From DATDVL01 sp035290025 (GTDB lineage: Archaea > Nanobdellota > Nanobdellia > SCGC-AAA011-G17 > DATDVL01), in contig DATDVL010000061.1 of assembly GCA_035290025.1 (NCBI GenBank), positions 1-5,421 on the forward strand: a DNA stretch of 5,421 nucleotides. The letters run 5' to 3'. This document shows, piece by piece, positions 1-4,232 of this stretch. Made by a program: the position numbers and the translations under genes. Each line of letters opens with the position of its first letter. The stretch's first letter is position 1. The notes beneath the pieces are model-generated. The model made no database searches. It saw nothing but the letters and a program-made list of their open reading frames with translations, and was not told the DNA's origin.

Positions 1-403
1 GGTCGTGTTGTATCTGCATGCTGTCTTCTGGTCGCATGATGACTTTTGCTCCGTTGTACGGGTTTTTGAAGTGTATGCCTTCGCTCGTTGTTTTTTCCCA
101 GAATTTTTTGCTGTACATTTGGAATCCTCCCGAGTCGGTGAAGATTATTCCTTTGTAGTTCATGAATTTTCCTATGCTTCCAAAGTGTTTGATAGTTGTT
201 GTTCCTGGTTTGAGTGCTAGTAAGTAGGAGTTGCAGATGGTTGCGGGTGCTTGCATGCTGTGGAGGTCGTCTGCGCTGATGTGTTTTGCTGCTCCTTTGG
301 TGCTTACAGGCATGAAGAAGGGTGTTCTTATAATTCCGTTTTTGGTGGTGAGTATGCCTGTTCGTGCTTTTCCTGCTTCGTGGGTTATACTGAAATAGTT
401 CAT
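1..403 (-). CDS. tgt: tRNA-guanine transglycosylase, N-terminal part (cut by window edge)
   Basis: The enzyme exchanges a genome-encoded guanine in tRNA for a 7-deazaguanine base (preQ1/queuine at position 34 in bacteria and eukaryotes, preQ0 at position 15 in archaea). Translating the minus strand from ATG at 403-401 gives 134 residues of open frame running off the left edge. Visible family signatures are GKARTG (11-16), TPFFMPVST (27-35), NSYLL (58-62), the active-site segment TDSGGFQMYS (89-98, catalytic Asp D90), and a stretch near 110-132 matching the pattern F-x-N-x-x-N-G-A-K ... RPEDSMQIQ. That last stretch and MPVST resemble bacterial-type Tgt more than archaeal ArcTGT, which typically has a VDSGSFQ-like motif. 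The start lies about 26 nt from the centre of the shared TATA box, suggesting a leaderless mRNA. Codons end mainly in A or C, unlike + strand genes. Family call is secure; substrate base and tRNA position cannot be decided from this part. Confidence 0.93.
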   Translation of the reverse strand, partial: MNYFSITHEAGKARTGILTTKNGIIRTPFFMPVSTKGAAKHISADDLHSMQAPATICNSYLLALKPGTTTIKHFGSIGKFMNYKGIIFTDSGGFQMYSKKFWEKTTSEGIHFKNPYNGAKVIMRPEDSMQIQHD

Positions 404-425
404 CTTTTCTTTTTTTGTGGGAATA

Positions 426-433
426 TTTATATA
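426..433. promoter_or_regulatory. Shared TATA box of divergent promoter
   Basis: TTTATATA sits in the middle of the 52-bp gap between the divergent starts at 403 (-) and 456 (+). Its centre, 429.5, is 26.5 bp from each ATG, the distance expected from an archaeal TATA box to the transcription start. Both mRNAs would therefore begin at or next to their ATG. The element is nearly palindromic (TATATAAA on the other strand), so TBP could be used in either direction. BRE elements are not clear enough to assign. Confidence 0.72.
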
Positions 434-455
434 ACTTCTGTTGTGCTTAGCAGGT

Positions 456-902
456 ATGATTACCAAAAGTGAGGTGTTGGCGCTTGCTCGTGCTGCCGTG
501 AAACATTTTGGTTTGGGGTGTGATGTGAAGTTTGTTTCTGCTGGTGTGTTTAAGCGTTTGGCGTTGAAGTCTCCGTTGATTGCTCAGGTGTTAGCTGAGG
601 GTTTTTCTTTTGCTGAGTTGAAGATTCCTGCGTTATTGTATCATCAGGAGAAGGATCATATTATTCTTTCTTTTGATGTTTTGAAGAAGATTATTGGAAA
701 GTTGGATCATGATGTTCAGGTTGATTTTGTGAAGTCTGTTTTGTATCATGAAATTTTTCATGTTTTTTATGAGCATGAGGTTCGTAAGAAGGATTTTGTT
801 GATTGTTTGCGTTCTGAGGAGCGTGTGTGTAAGTCGTTTGCTAAGAAGTATCCTGTGTTGTATAAGGTTGGTTATAATTTGCATAAGCAGGCTACGGTAT
901 AG
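456..902 (+). CDS. Small HExxH metalloprotease-like protein (ImmA/IrrE-like zincin)
   Basis: A 148-residue soluble protein with no signal peptide or membrane segment. It carries the zinc-protease motif HEIFH at 98-102 inside a hydrophobic helix (VLYHEIFHVFYEH). About 19 residues later comes SEERVCKSFA (119-128), which resembles the E-x-x-A-x-x-F-A helix of ImmA/IrrE (DUF955) peptidases; E121 would be the third zinc ligand. I infer a gluzincin-type peptidase; substrate unknown. The ImmA/IrrE-typical N-terminal DNA-binding domain is absent, the protein being only a catalytic-domain length. I chose ATG 456 over the upstream TTG at 441 because the TATA octamer at 426 lies exactly 30 nt before it, as at other genes here. 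It is transcribed divergently from tgt. Other short zincin families (SprT-like and similar) remain possible. Confidence 0.75.
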   Translation: MITKSEVLALARAAVKHFGLGCDVKFVSAGVFKRLALKSPLIAQVLAEGFSFAELKIPALLYHQEKDHIILSFDVLKKIIGKLDHDVQVDFVKSVLYHEIFHVFYEHEVRKKDFVDCLRSEERVCKSFAKKYPVLYKVGYNLHKQATV

Positions 903-931
903 TTACTCTTCTGTGGTAGTGGTTCATAAGC

Positions 932-939
932 TTTAAAAA
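932..939 (+). promoter_or_regulatory. TATA box of the putative DGR target gene
   Basis: TTTAAAAA lies in the 59-bp gap after the zincin stop codon. Its first base is exactly 30 nt before ATG 962, the same spacing as at the 426, 3065 and 3798 boxes. This implies a leaderless transcript and its own promoter for the gene. Confidence 0.62.
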
Positions 940-961
940 CTCTTTTTTTGTGGTGGTAGTT

Positions 962-1666
962 ATGGCAATTATTACTCCCATGACTTTGGCTGATGGTCGC
1001 GAGGCTTGTTTTGCTGAGGATCAATCAATACTTACTGCTTTGTTGTTATCGAATGCTGATGGCTATGCTGCTGTTTTCATGCCTGAATTTGCTCGTATTC
1101 GTACCAGTCATCCTAAGAGTCATCCTGTTTGGCGTAGTTCGTTGGTTACTCCTTCTGCTCGTTTTACGGGTCTTTCTCCTCAGGGTAAGAAAGTGGTTGC
1201 TTTTGTTCATCAGCCTAATTATTTGTCTGAACCTGCAAATCTTGCTTTGTCATATCATCGTGGTCTTGTTAATGGTGCTGCTCCTGTTCCTGCTGATATA
1301 GTTGCTGCTGTACTGCGTGAAGATGGTAAGGTTATTGATGGTGTTCGTGTTGTTTCTGTTGTTGATGCAAAAACTGTTGCTCGTAAGAGTGGAAGAATGG
1401 ATGTTCTTTCTGCTTTGGAGGATTCTCTAATTGTTGGGTTTACGGGTTCTAGAGCTATTGCTTATGATTACTTGCCTCGACATAGAGAATTTTCTGGTCG
1501 ACAAATTGGTACTTGGTGTTCTGATGATAGTGTTAATACCGGGCGCTTGCTCTTCCTTGGCCTCAGCGACCTCAACGGCTTCGACGGCGGCAGCGACCTC
1601 GACAACTACGGGCGCCTCCTAGGGGTACGTCCGTTGAAAGGCGCCGCAGGCGAAAAATGTATATAA
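962..1666 (+). CDS. Putative DGR-diversified protein with hypervariable C-terminus
   Basis: A 234-residue protein with no signal peptide or membrane helix. I recognise its layout, from memory only, as a recurrent DPANN family thought to be diversified by diversity-generating retroelements. The signs are a TPSARFTG segment (63-70), VAFVHQPNYLSEPANL (79-94), GLVNGA (101-106), a middle part with GFTGSRA...YL, then IGTWCSDD (182-189) and a closing GRLLFLGL...NYGRLLGVRP. Such C-termini are thought to be C-type-lectin-like ligand-binding folds. Residues 1-192 use the local T/G-ending codons (6 of 192 codons end in C), whereas from residue 193 codon use becomes abruptly C-ending and ~67% GC, as expected of a variable region. 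ATG 962 is preferred over GTG 950 because of the TATA spacing. Its ligand is unknown. No RT, Avd or template repeat lies nearby. Alternative: a lineage-specific gene with a foreign or chimeric 3' end. Confidence 0.66.
   Translation: MAIITPMTLADGREACFAEDQSILTALLLSNADGYAAVFMPEFARIRTSHPKSHPVWRSSLVTPSARFTGLSPQGKKVVAFVHQPNYLSEPANLALSYHRGLVNGAAPVPADIVAAVLREDGKVIDGVRVVSVVDAKTVARKSGRMDVLSALEDSLIVGFTGSRAIAYDYLPRHREFSGRQIGTWCSDDSVNTGRLLFLGLSDLNGFDGGSDLDNYGRLLGVRPLKGAAGEKCI
1538..1655 (+). other. Candidate DGR variable region (VR)
   Basis: This block encodes residues 193 to about 231 of the upstream gene. GC is about 67% over 1541-1654 (76 of 114 bases), against the AT-rich, T-ending codon use on both sides. 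Sixteen consecutive codons (1562-1609) all end in C, and encode only L, S, D, N, G, F and Y. In DGRs, adenines of a template repeat are mutagenised during retrohoming, and AAC/AAY template codons become NNC/NNY codons that can never be stops; a run of NNC codons at a gene's 3' end is the expected footprint. The region is about 115 bp, a usual VR size. The outer limits are estimated from composition and need the template repeat to fix. Confidence 0.55.
1611..1645 (+). repeat. Paired GGCGCC palindromes at 3' end of candidate VR
   Basis: GGCGCC occurs at 1611-1616 and again at 1640-1645, separated by 23 nt. Being self-complementary, the two copies could pair as hairpin arms. Between them lies another palindrome, CCTAGG, at 1618-1623. 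In studied DGRs a GC-rich initiation-of-mutagenic-homing (IMH) sequence and often a hairpin lie at this end of the VR. That role here is an inference from position and composition only. Confidence 0.35.
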
Positions 1667-1692
1667 TCCTTGAATATTTTATAGACTAAAGT

Positions 1693-2124
1693 TTAAGGTA
1701 CAACTATTTCTTCTATATGTTGTGATATTGTTTTTTCTTCGTAAGTTATGGTTGTTAGTAATTGGTAGATTCCCGGTTCCAGGTTGGGTTGTAGTCCTAG
1801 TTGTTGTAGGCTGAGGGTGTAGGTGTTTTTTCCTGTGTAACCATTTCCTGCGTAGGCTATGCTAGGTAGTGTTCCGTAGCGTAGTTGGTAAGTTTGTCCT
1901 GTTTGTTCTATGAATTGTTTTGTAGTAATAGTTGTTGTTGCTTCGCCAATGGTGATGGTTATTATTGCTGCTTCGGGTAGTACGTCTTCTTCATTGGTGG
2001 TGATGGTTATTGCTGCGTTGATAGTTGTTGGTTCTAGTACGAAGAGTCCTGTGAGGTTCCCTCCAACAATCAGTAAGAGGAAGAAAGTAATGCTGATTAC
2101 GGGCAGGAGGTAGTGCTTGTTCAT
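1693..2124 (-). CDS. Membrane-anchored, Thr-rich beta-type extracytoplasmic protein
   Basis: A 143-residue protein I cannot assign to a named family. Residues 5-30 form one hydrophobic segment (YLLPVISITFFLLLIVGG followed by NLTGLFVL), an uncleaved signal anchor. The rest is short alternating hydrophobic/Thr stretches such as ITITIGEATTTITTKQ, suggesting a small beta-sandwich outside the cell, ending in a second strand-rich half (YTLSLQQLGL, GIYQLLTTITYEE). Short proteins with a membrane anchor followed by an LTG/ITG motif are common in DPANN genomes, in my recollection. Its ATG overlaps the PAC2 stop codon (ATGA, 4 bp), so it is probably translated from the same mRNA by coupling. It converges on the putative DGR target with a 26-bp gap containing no clear terminator. 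Function unknown. Confidence 0.72.
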   Translation of the reverse strand: MNKHYLLPVISITFFLLLIVGGNLTGLFVLEPTTINAAITITTNEEDVLPEAAIITITIGEATTTITTKQFIEQTGQTYQLRYGTLPSIAYAGNGYTGKNTYTLSLQQLGLQPNLEPGIYQLLTTITYEEKTISQHIEEIVVP

Positions 2125-2819
2125 CCGAAATAGACTTGGGTGTTTTTCTCTCTTCCTACGTTGCTTTCATGTGATTTGCTTACTAAGTCTTTGAGTTTTT
2201 GTTCGAAGAGTGTTGCTTGTTGGAGTAGTGGTTTGTAGTCTATTTTTAGTCCTAAATAGTCATCGAGTGCTGCTACTATTTTTGCTGCTGCTGCTGCGTC
2301 GGGTAGTTGTGAGTGTGTTTCTGCGAATATGCAGTTGACAGCGATGTCGTTGCGTAGGAGGAGTGCTCCGGTGACTCCCATGATGATGCCTTCATCGAGT
2401 CGTTTGAGTCCTTTGATGGTTGCTAGTTTTTTGCTTTTTCCCATGTAGAATGTTCTTCCGTCTCCAGTGAGTGTGGGGTTGCCGACGCCTTCAATGCAGA
2501 GGACTTCTTTTGCTTTCATGAGTTTTGCGAGTTCTGCTACTTTTTCTGCGAGTTTCCATTCCATCCCTACGACAGTGGTAAGTGCGTGGATAACAACAAT
2601 ATTGGTTTTCTTGTCGTAAAATACTCCTAAGGGGTCTACTGCTTGGTTGTTGTGTACAGCGACAACAGGTGCTATTTCTGGTACAATAATTTTTCCTATT
2701 TGTTTCGCGTTTAAGTGTTTGATAATAAACTCAGTAACAATAGTACCTATGAGTCCGTAGCCAGGGAATCCTTCAATGATGATAGGGTTTTTTGGTTTTT
2801 CGCTGAGTTCTATTTCCAT
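2121..2819 (-). CDS. PAC2 family protein (proteasome assembly chaperone-like)
   Basis: A 232-residue soluble protein of the PAC2 family (archaeal PbaA/PbaB, COG2047/COG1938-like). In eukaryotes PAC2 proteins assist assembly of the 20S alpha ring; archaeal members are ATP-independent chaperone or proteasome-binding proteins. Visible hallmarks are the N-terminal loop IIIEGFPGYGLIGT (13-26), then a Rossmann-like alternation of strands and helices with VVIHAL, EVLCIEGVGNP and GVTGALLL, and the C-terminal signature ETHSQLPDAAAAAKI. The C-terminus ends VYFG; proteasome-docking HbYX tails end in hydrophobic-Tyr-X, so this is one residue away from a perfect match. It is the first gene of a two-gene unit with the membrane-anchored protein downstream. 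A weak Shine-Dalgarno and a possible TATA box precede it. Family call is firm; a role with the proteasome is by analogy. Confidence 0.9.
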   Translation of the reverse strand: MEIELSEKPKNPIIIEGFPGYGLIGTIVTEFIIKHLNAKQIGKIIVPEIAPVVAVHNNQAVDPLGVFYDKKTNIVVIHALTTVVGMEWKLAEKVAELAKLMKAKEVLCIEGVGNPTLTGDGRTFYMGKSKKLATIKGLKRLDEGIIMGVTGALLLRNDIAVNCIFAETHSQLPDAAAAAKIVAALDDYLGLKIDYKPLLQQATLFEQKLKDLVSKSHESNVGREKNTQVYFG

Positions 2820-2829
2820 AGTTACAGCA

Positions 2830-2834
2830 CACCT
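2830..2834 (-). promoter_or_regulatory. Possible Shine-Dalgarno site for the PAC2 gene
   Basis: On the minus strand AGGTG ends 10 nt before ATG 2819. It matches part of the archaeal anti-SD complement (GGAGGTGAT). This gene lacks a TATA box at the leaderless distance, so a leadered mRNA with an SD is plausible. The match is only 5 nt. Confidence 0.4.
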
Positions 2835-2875
2835 GTGGGCAGTGCATAGAATTTGTGATTACCCTCTTTTTCCAT

Positions 2876-2883
2876 TATTAAAA
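2876..2883 (-). promoter_or_regulatory. Possible TATA box for the PAC2 operon
   Basis: TTTTAATA on the minus strand predicts a transcription start near 2853, giving a leader of about 34 nt that contains the candidate SD. The region is AT-rich, so the match is weak evidence. A second AT-rich candidate is the GCTTATTTAAGC palindrome at 2896-2907. Confidence 0.35.
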
Positions 2884-2935
2884 GAGTTGGTCTTTGCTTA
2901 TTTAAGCCTTTTCTATTAGTTAGTGAGTCATAATC

Positions 2936-2943
2936 TTTTTAAA
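2936..2943 (+). promoter_or_regulatory. TATA box of tRNA-Lys
   Basis: TTTTTAAA centred near 2939.5 lies about 28 nt before the first base of the tRNA at 2968. This spacing fits an archaeal promoter whose transcript starts at or within a few bases of the mature 5' end. Confidence 0.55.
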
Positions 2944-2967
2944 CGATTGTTTCGGCAGTTCTTTTGT

Positions 2968-3053
2968 GGGCTGGTAGCTCAGCTTGGTAGAGCAATTGGC
3001 TCTTAGATCAAGGCGAAACCAATTGGCCATGGGTTCAAATCCCATCCAGCCCG
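2968..3053 (+). tRNA. tRNA-Lys(CTT) with a 12-nt intron
   Basis: All arms fold. The 7-bp acceptor stem GGGCTGG/CCAGCCC (2968-2974 with 3046-3052) is perfect. The D arm is GCTC/GAGC with GG in the loop and G15 at 2982. The anticodon stem is ATTGG/CCAAT (2995-2999 with 3019-3023), the variable loop TGGCC, and the T arm ATGGG-TTCAAAT-CCCAT. The discriminator base is G (3053), as is usual for archaeal tRNA-Lys, and CCA is not encoded. The anticodon loop is 19 nt instead of 7. Removing 12 nt after position 37 leaves CTCTTAA, the usual Lys loop with anticodon CTT at 3002-3004. The gene has its own upstream TATA box and a T4 tract just downstream. Confidence 0.92.
3006..3017 (+). other. tRNA intron at canonical position 37/38
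   Basis: The 12 bases GATCAAGGCGAA interrupt the anticodon loop. Bulge-helix-bulge geometry fits: the 5' bulge would be 3004-3006 and the 3' bulge 3016-3018, each cut after its second base, with 3000-3003 facing 3012-3015 as the central helix. That helix has one T/C mismatch and one T-G wobble, and there is no inner helix, only a 5-nt loop. It is therefore a relaxed BHB. Boundaries could slide by one base. Confidence 0.75.
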
Positions 3054-3057
3054 TTTT
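3054..3057 (+). terminator. Oligo-T terminator after tRNA-Lys
   Basis: TTTT directly follows the discriminator base, and a further T5 run follows at 3065-3069. Archaeal RNA polymerase stops at oligo-T without a hairpin. The second T run doubles as the next promoter's TATA element. Confidence 0.4.
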
Positions 3058-3064
3058 CTATAAC

Positions 3065-3072
3065 TTTTTATA
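3065..3072 (+). promoter_or_regulatory. TATA box of the DUF2238 gene
   Basis: TTTTTATA begins exactly 30 nt before ATG 3095, and only 18 nt before the alternative ATG 3083. This selects 3095 as a leaderless start. Confidence 0.65.
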
Positions 3073-3094
3073 CTAAGAAAAGATGATAGTAATA

Positions 3095-3796
3095 ATGAAG
3101 TCTGCTTCTAAGTATCAGTGGTTACTATTGATCATCTTTGTTTTGTTCTGGGTTTGGGCTGCTGTTAATCCTTTGTATCATGACGGTTGGTTGTTGGAGA
3201 ATTTTTTGGTTTTTATTTTTGTGCCTATCATTATTTTATCATTTCGGTATTTTCGTTTGTCTAATATTTCTTATACATTGATTACAGTTTTCATGATTCT
3301 GCATGTGATGGGTTCTCATTATACGTATGCGGAGACGCCGTTTGGTTATTTGTTGCAAGAATGGTTTCATGCTTCTCGTAACATGTATGATCGTTTGGTG
3401 CATTTTTCTTTTGGTTTGTTGTTGTCATATCCTTTGCGTGAGGTGTTTATGCGTATTGCTTCGGTTCGTGGTTTTTGGTCATATTATTTACCTTTAGAAT
3501 TGGCATTGGCTTTTTCTGCGTTGTATGAATTGATTGAGTGGGGTGTTGTTGTGGTAGTAAATCCTCAGGCTGGTCTTGCTTTCTTGGGTGCTCAGGGTGA
3601 TGTGTGGGATGCGCAGAAGGATATGGCCCTTGCGGGTTTGGGTGCGCTTATTGCTATGGGCCTAGTTTTTGTGGTAAATCTATGGTTGGATCGTTCTTTC
3701 TGGTTTGAAGTCAAAAAGTCGTTTCGTTTTGATAAAAGTTTTCCATTAGGTGAGACACGTTTTCTGGAATTATGGTCTCGTCGTAAGGTTCGGTAG
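3095..3796 (+). CDS. DUF2238 / YjdF-type integral membrane protein
   Basis: A 233-residue polytopic membrane protein of the DUF2238 family (E. coli inner-membrane protein YjdF and relatives), whose function is not established. Hydrophobic helices lie near residues 8-24, 34-50, 58-73, 101-114, 132-150 and 178-197. Between them are the conserved polar family motifs HVMGSHYTYAETPFG (70-84), RNMYDRLVHF (95-104), YELIEW (144-149) and FLGAQGDVWDAQKDM (163-177). The clustered His, Asp, Glu and Gln residues suggest a membrane-embedded active or metal site, but this is inference. A basic C-terminal tail of about 35 residues is probably cytoplasmic. ATG 3095 is preferred over ATG 3083 because of the TATA spacing; the upstream start would add only four residues. 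It has its own promoter, and the promoter of the next gene begins 2 bp after its stop codon. Confidence 0.9.
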   Translation: MKSASKYQWLLLIIFVLFWVWAAVNPLYHDGWLLENFLVFIFVPIIILSFRYFRLSNISYTLITVFMILHVMGSHYTYAETPFGYLLQEWFHASRNMYDRLVHFSFGLLLSYPLREVFMRIASVRGFWSYYLPLELALAFSALYELIEWGVVVVVNPQAGLAFLGAQGDVWDAQKDMALAGLGALIAMGLVFVVNLWLDRSFWFEVKKSFRFDKSFPLGETRFLELWSRRKVR

Positions 3797-3797
3797 C

Positions 3798-3805
3798 TTT
3801 TTATA
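3798..3805 (+). promoter_or_regulatory. TATA box of the Nudix-Toprim unit
   Basis: TTTTTATA starts 2 bp after the preceding stop codon and exactly 30 nt before ATG 3828. It is identical in sequence and spacing to the 3065 box. A T8 run (3811-3818) between it and the start could also terminate the upstream transcript. Confidence 0.65.
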
Positions 3806-3827
3806 GCATATTTTTTTTATGGGTAAT

Positions 3828-4232
3828 ATGAAAAAAAGTGTGGTAATTCTTGCGTATCTTCGCCATGATAATCATTTGTTATTGTTGAAGCGTTCTTCAA
3901 ATGCTCCTTCGTTTCCTGATCATTGGTCTGTGGTGAGTGGTCATGTGGAAGAGAGTGATGCTGATTCATTGATTGCTGCTGTTCGTGAAGTTTTTGAGGA
4001 GACAGGTATTACTGCTGATAATCTGCGTTTGGTGAATCGTTTGGAGCCTTTTGAGGTGGTGATGTCTGATCGTTCTCGTGTTGTGCATTCATTTCTTTTT
4101 GATGTTTTGACGAAGGATGTTTCTTTGAATAGTGAGCATGCTGATTTTGCTTGGATTGATCATAAGAGCTTGAAAGATTTTTCTTGTGTTGAGGGTGTTG
4201 ATACGGTCTGGAAAATGTTGCATAATGGATGA
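3828..4232 (+). CDS. Nudix hydrolase
   Basis: A 134-residue single-domain Nudix protein. Such enzymes hydrolyse nucleoside diphosphates linked to another moiety, for example damaged NTPs. It starts with the strand VVILAYLRHDNHLLLLKRS (5-23), then the DHWSVVSGHVEE segment before the Nudix box at residues 38-61. The catalytic helix REVFEETGI (53-61) is intact, with the metal-binding glutamates E54, E57 and E58. The loop from the box glycine G38 to R53 is one residue longer than the canonical G-x5-E-x7-R spacing, and the usual first Glu is replaced by Asp or Ala depending on alignment. The substrate cannot be read from sequence. ATG 3828 is chosen over ATG 3819 by TATA spacing. It overlaps the following Toprim gene by 8 bp and is probably co-transcribed with it. 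Confidence 0.92.
   Translation: MKKSVVILAYLRHDNHLLLLKRSSNAPSFPDHWSVVSGHVEESDADSLIAAVREVFEETGITADNLRLVNRLEPFEVVMSDRSRVVHSFLFDVLTKDVSLNSEHADFAWIDHKSLKDFSCVEGVDTVWKMLHNG

Noticed and set aside
5..472. Two + strand open frames (5-220, 251-472) of 71 and 73 residues
   Set aside because: They lie opposite the clearly conserved tgt reading frame, are rich in Cys and Phe with no recognisable motif, and are explained by the G/T-rich + strand.
1538..1666. The GC-rich 3' end as a frameshift into a different gene or an IS remnant
   Set aside because: The frame is continuous, the residues continue a recognisable family ending (GRLLFLGL...GRLLGV), and there are no terminal repeats or transposase fragment. 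An assembly chimera remains possible but is less likely.
2820..2967. The 148-bp spacer upstream of tRNA-Lys as a possible small RNA or riboswitch
   Set aside because: Apart from the promoter elements listed and the short GCTTATTTAAGC palindrome I see no stable extended structure or conserved motif.
2994..3027. Direct repeat AATTGGC at 2994-3000 and 3021-3027, a possible att-type duplication in the tRNA
   Set aside because: It follows from the anticodon stem ATTGG/CCAAT running into a variable loop that begins TGG. No integrase or element boundary is nearby.
2968..3053. Reading the tRNA as tRNA-Leu(TAG) with a long variable arm
   Set aside because: Putting TAG (3004-3006) at 34-36 leaves an anticodon stem that does not pair. 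The intron model gives a perfect 5-bp stem, a normal 5-nt variable loop and a typical Lys loop.
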